Origin: Halogeometricum sp. S1BR25-6
GTDB lineage: Archaea; Halobacteriota; Halobacteria; Halobacteriales; Haloferacaceae
Reading direction: 5' to 3'
Assembly: GCF_031624495.1 (NCBI RefSeq)
Contig: NZ_JAMQOP010000004.1
Coordinates: 124,001 to 188,000 of the forward strand
Length of the DNA: 64,000 bases
In this document: positions 32,953-40,742 of the stretch, in pieces
Position numbering within the stretch: position 1 is the first letter of the stretch
How the letters are laid out: each line of letters opens with the position of its first letter
The notes under the pieces: generated by a model
What the model saw: only the letters and a program-made list of their open reading frames with translations
The model's database searches: none
What the model was told of the DNA's origin: nothing
Translations under genes and position numbers: made by a program

Positions 32953-34983
32953 TCAGTCGTCGGAGACGAGTTCGATGTCGGGCGACGGCGGGTCGTCCAT
33001 CCCGTGTCCGAGGAAGTAACTCGGCCACGGCGGCTGGTTGTAGCCGGCGTTCTGCCGCGCGATAGCGGTCCTGTACTGCGGATTGTGCAGCAGCGTGTAC
33101 AGCCGGTGGTCGGTCTCGTGCGGCGTCGCGTAGAGGTGGAGCGCCTCGCTGTCCTCGGTTCGCCAGATGACCTCTTCGCGCCAGTCGCCGAGGATGTCGC
33201 CGGAGAGACACGGGTTGCCCTTCGTCCAGTTGTTCGAGCGGGTTCCCTCGAAGGATTTCAGCGGGTCGAGCTCCTCCGATTCCGGGTTCCACTTGGTGAG
33301 CCGTCCGACGCCGTACGTCTCTTCGGCGTTCCACTCGTGGTCCAACAGTTCCCGCAGCAGGTCGCCCGTCCACCAGACGGCGGAGTTGATGGAGGGAATC
33401 GGGTCCTCCCGGATCCGCTCGCCGCTGGCCGCGTACGTGCCGACGCCGCCGGACGCCCACGCTTCGGCGCCCTCGTAGTTCGGGTCGACGTCGGAGACCA
33501 TCGCCCGCCCGACGTCGTCGCCGTCGCTGGCCCAGATGTACTCGCCCGTCTCCGCGTCGCGCATCGACGCGCTCGGGGCGCCTTCCGGCGGGTACTCCGA
33601 GGGGACGAATATCTCCACTCCCTCCCGGTCGGGGAGGAAGTCCCCGCAGTGAAGCGTATCGGGGTTCACCATCGTCGTCGTGTGCAGCGGGCTCCCGTCG
33701 TGGTCGATGACTGCGCCGCCGTAGACGATTTCGTCCTTTCCGTCCTCGTCGACGTCCGCGGTGGCCAGCGTGTGCGCACCCTTCCCCTCGTACTCGGGGT
33801 GGCCGTCGTCGCTGTCGAACAGCCACCGGAGGTCGAGGTCGCCATCGCGGAAATCCCACGCGGCCAGCATCGTCTTCGCGTAGTAGCCGCGCGTCATGAC
33901 GATGCTCGGCCGTTCCCCGTCGAGGTAGGCGGTGCCGGCGAGGAAGCGGTCGACGCGGTTTCCGTAACAGTCCCCCCAATCGCAGACGTCGCCGCGGGCG
34001 GGTTCGAAGTCGGTCGTCGCCAACGCCTCGCCCGTCTCGCCGTCGAAGACGGTGAGATACTCCGGCCCGTCGAGGACGTAGCCCGACTCGTTCGCGTAGT
34101 CGGCGTCGGGGTCGCCGATGACCGCGCCGGTGCCGTCCGTCGCGCCGTCGGCCGTTCTGACGGCCAGTTCGGCCTTGCCGTCGCCGTCGAAGTCGTACAC
34201 GACGAACGGGGTGTAGTGGGCGCCCGCGCGGACGTTCTGTCCGAGGTTGACTCGCCAGAGGTGCTCGCCGTCCATCGTGTAACCGTCGATGAGGACGTCG
34301 CTCGTGTGTCCCGTCTGGGAGTTGTCCTTGGCGTTCGAGGGCGACCACTTCTGGACGATATCGAGCGTCCCGTCGCCCGTCAGGTCGCCGACGCTCGCGT
34401 CGTTCGCGTGGTAGGTAACCGTCTCGCCGTCCTCCCCCTCGACCGAGTCGGGTTTGTTCAGCGGTATCTCCTTGTACCGTTCGTCCCACACTTCGACGGA
34501 GTCGGACATGCCCGGCTTGCCGCCGCGGCGCCCCTGTTCTTCGGAGTCGCCGCTGTCCTCGCCTCGGCCGGGTCCGTCGTCGCCGGCGCGGCCGACGCCG
34601 ACCGGTCGGACCGCGTACGTCGAGTCGGTCGTCCCCTCGGGGTCGAGGTAGTTCGTGCTCTCGGTGATCGGAGCGTCGTTCACCCGCTCTCCGTCACGAA
34701 AGAGGTGAAAGCCGAGGTCGTCCGGCTCCGTGCCGAACAGGCGCCACCGAACCAGCACGCCGCCGTCGGTGGGAACGGCGACCAGTCCCCTGTCCAGCGC
34801 CTCCATCTGCCGGAGGCCGTCTCCGTCCGCCCGTTCGTTTCCGTTTCCTCGGTTGCCCTGCCCGGCGGCGGCCGCCGAACCGACGCCGCTCGCCAGCAGG
34901 CCGGCCGTCCCGAACGCGACGCCTCCGAGGAACTCTCGTCGATAGCTGCCGCTAGTCCATCCATCCGCGTTTTGGTCGTTCAT
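32953..34983 (-). CDS. Rhamnogalacturonan lyase (PL11), Tat-exported
   Basis: Secreted lyase of 676 residues cutting the rhamnose-galacturonate backbone of rhamnogalacturonan I. Tat signal YRREFLGGVAFGTAGLL spans residues 14-30 and ends in SAAAA without a lipobox. The fibronectin-like N-terminal segment (LVRWRLFGTEPDDLGFHLFRDG) is followed by the eight-bladed propeller with calcium-type repeats such as YDFDGDGKAELAVRTADG near 280 and DVDEDGKDEIVYGG near 430. Asp-rich loops match PL11 calcium sites. With the other exported protein at 12330-14030 it forms the outside-cutting step of the locus. Confidence 0.92.
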   Translation of the reverse strand: MNDQNADGWTSGSYRREFLGGVAFGTAGLLASGVGSAAAAGQGNRGNGNERADGDGLRQMEALDRGLVAVPTDGGVLVRWRLFGTEPDDLGFHLFRDGERVNDAPITESTNYLDPEGTTDSTYAVRPVGVGRAGDDGPGRGEDSGDSEEQGRRGGKPGMSDSVEVWDERYKEIPLNKPDSVEGEDGETVTYHANDASVGDLTGDGTLDIVQKWSPSNAKDNSQTGHTSDVLIDGYTMDGEHLWRVNLGQNVRAGAHYTPFVVYDFDGDGKAELAVRTADGATDGTGAVIGDPDADYANESGYVLDGPEYLTVFDGETGEALATTDFEPARGDVCDWGDCYGNRVDRFLAGTAYLDGERPSIVMTRGYYAKTMLAAWDFRDGDLDLRWLFDSDDGHPEYEGKGAHTLATADVDEDGKDEIVYGGAVIDHDGSPLHTTTMVNPDTLHCGDFLPDREGVEIFVPSEYPPEGAPSASMRDAETGEYIWASDGDDVGRAMVSDVDPNYEGAEAWASGGVGTYAASGERIREDPIPSINSAVWWTGDLLRELLDHEWNAEETYGVGRLTKWNPESEELDPLKSFEGTRSNNWTKGNPCLSGDILGDWREEVIWRTEDSEALHLYATPHETDHRLYTLLHNPQYRTAIARQNAGYNQPPWPSYFLGHGMDDPPSPDIELVSDD

Positions 34984-35129
34984 GTCTGCTACGACGCCTT
35001 TCTCGTTGTCAATTTATTGTTATAAAACTTTGGTTTAAGGAGATTGAGAATGACTCGCACTACTCTCTCGCCGACGACTTCCGTGGGTTCGTTCGACGAC
35101 TCCAACCCCTCGAAGCGTTCGCTTGCGGT

Positions 35130-35144
35130 TCCGGAGTTACCGGA
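35130..35144. promoter_or_regulatory. Operator-like inverted repeat, site 8
   Basis: TCCGGAGTTACCGGA, about 147 bases upstream of the PL11 lyase start. Its reverse complement begins TCCGGTAA like site 3. Confidence 0.55.
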
Positions 35145-35252
35145 CGTGTGACATTCCCCACGACGCCCTCGAAGCGGCCGAGCGGATGCGGGTAGACGCT
35201 GCGCTGCCCTCCGACCCGCCTTGAGGCCGGTCCGGATTCGTATCCGTTTCCG

Positions 35253-35267
35253 TCCGCCCTACCCGGA
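35253..35267. promoter_or_regulatory. Operator-like inverted repeat, site 9
   Basis: TCCGCCCTACCCGGA, a weaker copy with G/C-rich centre; the arms match but the spacer is unlike the others. Confidence 0.4.
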
Positions 35268-35411
35268 CGACTCGTGTCGGTACTGGTGGTATCTTTTCTT
35301 CACTGCTCGATTCCCCGCCCGAATGCTACAATCATTACAGAGTTAGTTCCGTTATAGTATGGTTGGTCGGCCTTCCTCCTCAGTTGACCAGGAGGCGAGC
35401 GACGAACGGCG

Positions 35412-35426
35412 TCCGATACTGTCGGA
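35412..35426. promoter_or_regulatory. Operator-like inverted repeat, site 10
   Basis: TCCGATACTGTCGGA, between the divergent PL11 lyase and amidohydrolase genes. Confidence 0.5.
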
Positions 35427-35748
35427 AACTGCTGAGCGGTTCTGCCTCATTCGCTGATTATCCCGTTGGATAGACTAGTATAGTTCTACATCCGGTTCTT
35501 CTATTCTATTCATGTATAAATTAAGAGTAAATATGCCACTTACACACTCATATATGGTTCCTACCTTCGTAAGTGACTTAGAATCGCTGCTATTAGGGAT
35601 TAGATAGCTCTACTACACCATAACTCGGCCGAATCTGCTCATCGAATTCCGGTACATCCGACTCACTACTTCGCTCTCACAACCGCCGGTCAGCGGTCGA
35701 CCCACTTTCGAACCGAAGCATATTGTACGCTCCCCGTGACCGTGCCGT

Positions 35749-36939
35749 ATGTACGTCATTCGCAACGCGACGCTGCGCACGGCGACGGACCGGGGGACGG
35801 TGCAGGGGGACTTGCTCGTCGAGGACGGAAAGATAGCCGCCGTCGGCGACGTCGATGCGCCCGGCGAGGCGACCGAGTTGGACGTCGACGGCACGCCGGT
35901 CACCCCTGGCCTCGTCGACGCGCACAGTCACGCCGGAATGGCCGAGTGGGGCGAACCCGAGGACGGCGACTACAACGAGGGGACCGACCCGGTCACGCCG
36001 CACGTCAACGCCCTCGACGGCTTCCACCCGCGCGACGAGGAACTGAAGTACGCTTTCCAGAACGGCGTCACCAGCGTCTCCGCGCGGATGGGGTCCGGAA
36101 ACGTTGTCGGCGGTGTCATCTGCTCGATGAAGACCTACGGCGATATCGCCGACCGAATGCTCATCCGCGAGGACGGGATGAAAGCCGCGATGGGCGAGAA
36201 TCCGAAGCGTTTCCACGGCGAACGCAAGGACCGTCAGCCCTCGACCCGACCGGGCGTCGCGGCGACGCTCAGACAGGCGCTGATGAACGCCGAGGACTAC
36301 GTCGAAAAGCGGGCGAACGCCGCGGAGAACGAGGAGACGTTCGACCGCGACTTGGGTCTGGAGAACCTCGCGCGCGTCGTAGAGGGCGAGTTACCCCTGC
36401 GCGTTCACGCTCACCGCGCCGACGATATCGTGACCGTCTTCCGCATCGCCGAGGAGTTCGGTATCGACGACCTGTCTATCGAACACGCGACGGAAGGGCA
36501 CCTCGTCGCTGAGGAGTTCGCCGAACGCGGCGTGCCCGCCGTCTGCGGCCCGTCGCTGTACTCCGGCGCGAAGTACGAACTCCGGAACATCACGTTCGAG
36601 ACGCCGGGTATCCTCCACGAGGCGGGCGTGAAGGTGGCCGTTCAGACCGACGCGCCGGTGGTCCCCCAGCGACACCTCGACGTCTGCGTCGGCCTCGCCG
36701 TCCGCGAGGGCTTGCCCGAAGCGGCCGCCCTCGACGTCGTCACGCGCAACCCCGCGGAGATTCTGGGCATCGAGGACCGCGTCGGTACCCTCGAAGAAGG
36801 AACCGATGCGGACATCGTCGTCTGGGACGGCCCGTTCTATCAGTTCGACACGAGCGCCCAGCACGTCTTCGTCGACGGCGAACACGTCTTCGACCGCGCC
36901 GAGGATAGCGTCGACCCGCGGGAGGAGTGGCAGTGGTGA
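35749..36939 (+). CDS. Amidohydrolase family protein (imidazolonepropionase-like)
   Basis: Metal-dependent hydrolase of 396 residues. The short beta-sandwich half (residues 1-50 and the C terminus) flanks a TIM barrel with metal ligands in DAHSHAG near residue 60, RVHAHRADD near 222, IEHATEGH near 243 and QTDAPVVP near 300. The combination resembles imidazolonepropionase-like and related cyclic-amide hydrolases, but the true substrate is unknown. It appears leaderless (TATA-like CATATTG 25-31 bases upstream) and converges with the GH3 gene, so it is probably not part of the sugar operons. Confidence 0.85.
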   Translation: MYVIRNATLRTATDRGTVQGDLLVEDGKIAAVGDVDAPGEATELDVDGTPVTPGLVDAHSHAGMAEWGEPEDGDYNEGTDPVTPHVNALDGFHPRDEELKYAFQNGVTSVSARMGSGNVVGGVICSMKTYGDIADRMLIREDGMKAAMGENPKRFHGERKDRQPSTRPGVAATLRQALMNAEDYVEKRANAAENEETFDRDLGLENLARVVEGELPLRVHAHRADDIVTVFRIAEEFGIDDLSIEHATEGHLVAEEFAERGVPAVCGPSLYSGAKYELRNITFETPGILHEAGVKVAVQTDAPVVPQRHLDVCVGLAVREGLPEAAALDVVTRNPAEILGIEDRVGTLEEGTDADIVVWDGPFYQFDTSAQHVFVDGEHVFDRAEDSVDPREEWQW

Positions 36940-36955
36940 ACGGTCTTTAGACGCC

Positions 36956-39184
36956 TCACTCGACCAGTTCGAACGTCTCGACCGCGGTGACGTCGTCGGC
37001 CGCGTGGCCGACCTGCACCTCGAACTCGCCCGGTTCGGCCGCGTACGCTTCGTCGGCCGTCCAGAACTCGAGGTCGGCCGTCGTCAACTCGAAGGAGACG
37101 GTCGCCGATTCGCCGGCGTCGAGGTCGACGTTCTCGAAGCGGACCAACTCCCTGACCGGTCGTGCGCGGCTACCGACCACGTCTCTGAGATACACCTGCA
37201 CGACTTCGGTTCCGGCCCGGTCGCCGACGTTCTCGACCGTCACGTCGACAGCGAGGCTCTCGCCGGCCGTAATCGCCGCCGCGCCGAGGGTCACGCCGGT
37301 GTACGCGAAGGCGGTGTAGCTCTCGCCGTGGCCGAAGGCGTACAGCGGGTCGTTCGGCACGTCGAGATACCGCGACGTGTACTTCTCGCCGGGATTCGCC
37401 GGCGGCCTCGTCAGGTCCGCGTCGGCGTCCTCGGCCGGCCGTCCGGTTCGCAGACGGTTGTAGTAGACGGGTATCTGCCCCTCGGTGACGGGGAAACTCA
37501 TCGGGAGCCGACCCGAGGGGTCGTGTTCGCCGAGGAGTACGTCGACGATAGCCGGACCCGCCTCGACGCCGGGGAACCAGGCTTCGAGAATTGCGGGGAC
37601 GTGCTCCGCCTCCCAGTCTATCGCCAACGGCCGACCGTTGAACAGAACGGCGGCCACGGGCGTTCCTGTCCCGACGAGGGCTTCGAGCAGTGCACGCTGG
37701 TCGCCGGGCAGGTCGAGGTGCGCACGACTCGCCGCCTCGCCGCTCTGGTCGTAGCGCTCGCCGACGGCGACGACGGCGACGTCCGCGGCGGCGACCGCCT
37801 TGACCGCCGCCTCCAGTTGCTCGTCACCGACGGAGCCGTCCCGGTCACAGCCTTCGGCGTACGTCAGGTTCTCGACGCGGTCCGTGAGCGTCGTCTTGAG
37901 CGTCGTCACGTCCGCCGGGTCGCCGACGGCGTGCCAGGCACCCAGCATGTCCGTTGCGCTGTCCGCGAGTCCGCCGACGAGCGCGACGTCCCCGCCGTCG
38001 TTCAGCGGCAACAGGTCGTCCTCGTTCTTCAACAGGACCTGGGACTCGCCGGCGACTTCGCGGGCGGCCTCGCGGTGGTCGTCGGTGAGGGTTCGCCGGG
38101 AGCGACGCTCCTCGTCGAAGTACCGGTAGGGGTCCTCGAACAGACCCAGAACGGCTTTGACGGTCAGTAGGCGCCGGACGGCCCGGTCGACGAGCGACTC
38201 CTCGACGACGCCGTCTTCGACCAGTTCGACCAGTTCGGTCGCGTAGGCGCCGCTGACCATGTCGACGTCGGAACCGGCCTCGATACACGCTCGCGCCGCG
38301 TCGCGCAGGTCTCCGGCGACCCCGTGCTCGACGAGTTCGCCGAACGAGTCCCAGTCGGACACGACGAGTCCCTCGAAGTCGAGTTCGTCGCGCAGGAGGC
38401 CCGCCACGAGCGTCTCGTTGCTGCTGGCTGGGATGCGTTCGTGGAGGTTGAAAGCGTTCATCACGCTGCCGACGCCCGCCTCCAGACAGGCCTCGAACGG
38501 CGGGAGGTGTACCTCGCGGAGGGCCGTCTCGGAGACGTCGACCGTGTTGTACTCGCGGCCAGCCTCGACGGCGCCGTAGCCGACGAAGTGTTTCGCGCAC
38601 GCGAGGATGGTGTCGTCCGCGGCGAGGTCGTCGCCTTGGAACCCCCGGACGCGCGCCTTCGAGAATTCTCCGGCGAGGTAGGGGTCCTCACCCGCCGCCT
38701 CCATGACGCGGCCCCAGCGCGCGTCGCGACTGACGTCGACCGACGGCGCGAACGTCCACTGGACTCCGCTGGCCGCGGCCTCGGTCGCGGCGACGCGCGC
38801 CGATAGTTCCGCCATCTCCGGGTTCCACGAGGCCGCCTCGCCGAGCGGAATCGGGAAGATCGTCCGGTGGCCGTGGATGACGTCCAGCGCCAGCACGAGC
38901 GGAATCCCGTGGTCGGACTCCTCGACCGCGAGTTCCTGAAACCGGCGCGCCTCTTCGAGGTCGGTGAAGTTGAGAACCGACCCGATGTCGCCGTCCAGAA
39001 TCCCCCGCTCGACGTCCATGTCTCCGACGGCGGTCCCGGTCGAGAAGTCGGCGTTCAGCTGGTTCAGCTGCCCCACTTTCTGTTCGAGCGTCAGCTCCGA
39101 GAGCAGCGTCTCGACGCGTTCTTCGACCTCGGCTCGCCGCTCGGGCGAGACCCGGTCGAGCAACGACTGCGTCCGCGTTTCCAT
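36956..39184 (-). CDS. GH3 beta-glucosidase (BglX-like), complete
   Basis: Complete family 3 enzyme of 742 residues, no signal peptide. The TIM barrel contains VLALDVIHGHRTIFPIPLGEAASWNP near residue 90, CAKHFVGYGAVEAGREYN near 200 and the nucleophile in LVVSDWDSF near 268. The alpha/beta sandwich and a C-terminal fibronectin-III-like domain (VENVGDRAGTEVVQVYL) complete the BglX layout. ATG 39184 is supported by a TTTATG box (39208-39213) 24-29 bases upstream. It ends an operon with an ABC importer and an SLC13-type carrier, so it probably hydrolyses imported beta-oligosaccharides. Confidence 0.92.
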   Translation of the reverse strand: METRTQSLLDRVSPERRAEVEERVETLLSELTLEQKVGQLNQLNADFSTGTAVGDMDVERGILDGDIGSVLNFTDLEEARRFQELAVEESDHGIPLVLALDVIHGHRTIFPIPLGEAASWNPEMAELSARVAATEAAASGVQWTFAPSVDVSRDARWGRVMEAAGEDPYLAGEFSKARVRGFQGDDLAADDTILACAKHFVGYGAVEAGREYNTVDVSETALREVHLPPFEACLEAGVGSVMNAFNLHERIPASSNETLVAGLLRDELDFEGLVVSDWDSFGELVEHGVAGDLRDAARACIEAGSDVDMVSGAYATELVELVEDGVVEESLVDRAVRRLLTVKAVLGLFEDPYRYFDEERRSRRTLTDDHREAAREVAGESQVLLKNEDDLLPLNDGGDVALVGGLADSATDMLGAWHAVGDPADVTTLKTTLTDRVENLTYAEGCDRDGSVGDEQLEAAVKAVAAADVAVVAVGERYDQSGEAASRAHLDLPGDQRALLEALVGTGTPVAAVLFNGRPLAIDWEAEHVPAILEAWFPGVEAGPAIVDVLLGEHDPSGRLPMSFPVTEGQIPVYYNRLRTGRPAEDADADLTRPPANPGEKYTSRYLDVPNDPLYAFGHGESYTAFAYTGVTLGAAAITAGESLAVDVTVENVGDRAGTEVVQVYLRDVVGSRARPVRELVRFENVDLDAGESATVSFELTTADLEFWTADEAYAAEPGEFEVQVGHAADDVTAVETFELVE

Positions 39185-39241
39185 GTTCGATAGGTGCTCT
39201 ACGCCGTCATAAACCATCGGCTCCGACGAACCCCCCACGCT

Positions 39242-40687
39242 TCACCCCGGGAACGCCGCGGCCACGGCGGGCCAGTAGACGGCCCACGATACGGCGACGA
39301 CGACCAGCGAGTACGTCATCGTCACGAGGCCGAACGCCAGCACGTCGAACCCGTCGAGCGGCCCCTCCTCCATCGACACTAACACCGCGGTCGTGTTGAA
39401 CGGGAAGACGGTCGTCGACCCGACGACGAGGACGACGGCGAGCGCGAGGAACAGCCGGTTCAGCCCGATTTCGCCGCCGATTCGGAGCGCCACCGGGAGG
39501 ACGACGAGCATCGCTGCCGACCCCGTCGAGAAGAGGACGCGGACGCAGACGGCCACCCCGAGGAGCACGGCCGCGCCCTGCCAGTGAGGCATCGCGTGGA
39601 AGGGGACCGCACCCGTCGCCGCCTCGACGATGGTGCGAAGCGCCCCGGTCGCCTCCATCCGGTCGAGGATGGAGAACATCGCCCCGACGACGAAGAGGAT
39701 GCCCCAACTCACGTCGGCGGCGTCCGCGGCCGTCAGAATCTCGATACCGGGGAGGGCGAGAACCGCGACGGCCAAGGCCGCGGGGACGATGGCCGGGAGG
39801 CCGGTGACGGAGCCGAGAAGCCACAGACAGACCGCGCCGGCCATCGTCGCCGCGACGATTCGTTGGTCGCGGGTGAGCGCGCCGACCGTTCCGCCCGACG
39901 TGCCCCCGTCCGCCTCGACGCTCTCTTGGACCGACGCGTCCACCGCTGCGCCGCCGTAGAGGAGGCCCGCCGTCGCCGCAGAGAGCGCGTACAACGCGGC
40001 TACGGGCGGTATCATGAGCGCGGCCCACTCCAGCCACGTGACGCTCCGCGACCCCGAGCGGACGATTTCGGCCGTCACCAGCGCCATCCCCCCGCCGGTC
40101 ATGAGCGCCAGCGAGGCGACGGGGTTGACGTGTCCGAGCACGAGAAAGGAGGAGCGCTCGAAGCCGCCGCCCGGGTCGAGGTCGTAGGCGTCCCGGACCC
40201 GCCTGACCACCGGGACGAACGTGACGGCGCGCGCCACCGCCGACGGCATGAGGAACGCCAGCGCGAACAGGTTCGCCGCGAGTGACCGGAACGGCCGCGC
40301 GGCACCCTCCCCGGACGAGCGCAGTCGGGATGCGAACCAGCGGTCGAGGTCCACCTCGTCGATGGCCGTGCCGAGGAGGAACACGAGCAGGAGGAAGAAC
40401 ACGAGCGAGGAGGCGAACCCGGAGGCCGCGACGGCGAACGACGGGGCGACGCCGAAAACGACGAGCAGCACGACGGCGAGCGTCCCGGAGACGACGTACG
40501 GCACGGCCTCCGTGAGCCACAGCACCAGCGCGAAGCCGAATACCGCCATCACGTCCTGTGCGTTCGGCGCGAACGCCGACGGCTCCGCCAGCGCGCCCCA
40601 CGCGAGGACGGCGACGGCGGCGGCGATTCCGAGCGCGTCCGCTCTGGCGAGGGCCGGTTCGTCGTCGGCGTGAGCGTCGTCGGGCAT
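39242..40687 (-). CDS. SLC13/DASS-family transporter (Na+-coupled anion carrier-like)
   Basis: Membrane carrier of 481 residues with about ten to twelve helices. It shows the DASS/ArsB-NhaD layout with two inverted halves: helix-turn segments around GHVNPVASLALMTGG near residue 198 and GSTTVFPFNTTAVLVS near 425 take the place of the family's Ser-Asn-Thr motifs. Known relatives carry dicarboxylates, citrate or sulfate with sodium. It lies 55 bases after the ABC ATPase gene and 57 bases before the GH3 start on the same strand. Whether it moves a sugar acid is open. Confidence 0.8.
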   Translation of the reverse strand: MPDDAHADDEPALARADALGIAAAVAVLAWGALAEPSAFAPNAQDVMAVFGFALVLWLTEAVPYVVSGTLAVVLLVVFGVAPSFAVAASGFASSLVFFLLLVFLLGTAIDEVDLDRWFASRLRSSGEGAARPFRSLAANLFALAFLMPSAVARAVTFVPVVRRVRDAYDLDPGGGFERSSFLVLGHVNPVASLALMTGGGMALVTAEIVRSGSRSVTWLEWAALMIPPVAALYALSAATAGLLYGGAAVDASVQESVEADGGTSGGTVGALTRDQRIVAATMAGAVCLWLLGSVTGLPAIVPAALAVAVLALPGIEILTAADAADVSWGILFVVGAMFSILDRMEATGALRTIVEAATGAVPFHAMPHWQGAAVLLGVAVCVRVLFSTGSAAMLVVLPVALRIGGEIGLNRLFLALAVVLVVGSTTVFPFNTTAVLVSMEEGPLDGFDVLAFGLVTMTYSLVVVAVSWAVYWPAVAAAFPG

Positions 40688-40742
40688 CTATGAAGCGCGC
40701 GTGGGTTGGGAGGGAGTTCGAGCGGGGTCCATCTCGGTCGGT

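Larger units (their letters stand above)
34984..35748. other. Long AT-richer intergenic region with three operator-like repeats
   Basis: No gene is supported in these 765 bases between the divergent PL11 lyase and amidohydrolase. The minus strand carries promoter-like GTTTTATAAC at 35018-35027. The plus strand carries CATATTG near 35718-35724, 25-31 bases before ATG 35749. Three TCCG-N7-CGGA copies lie at 35130, 35253 and 35412. The stretch 35480-35620 is strongly AT-rich compared with the window and has stops in all frames. Confidence 0.5.
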
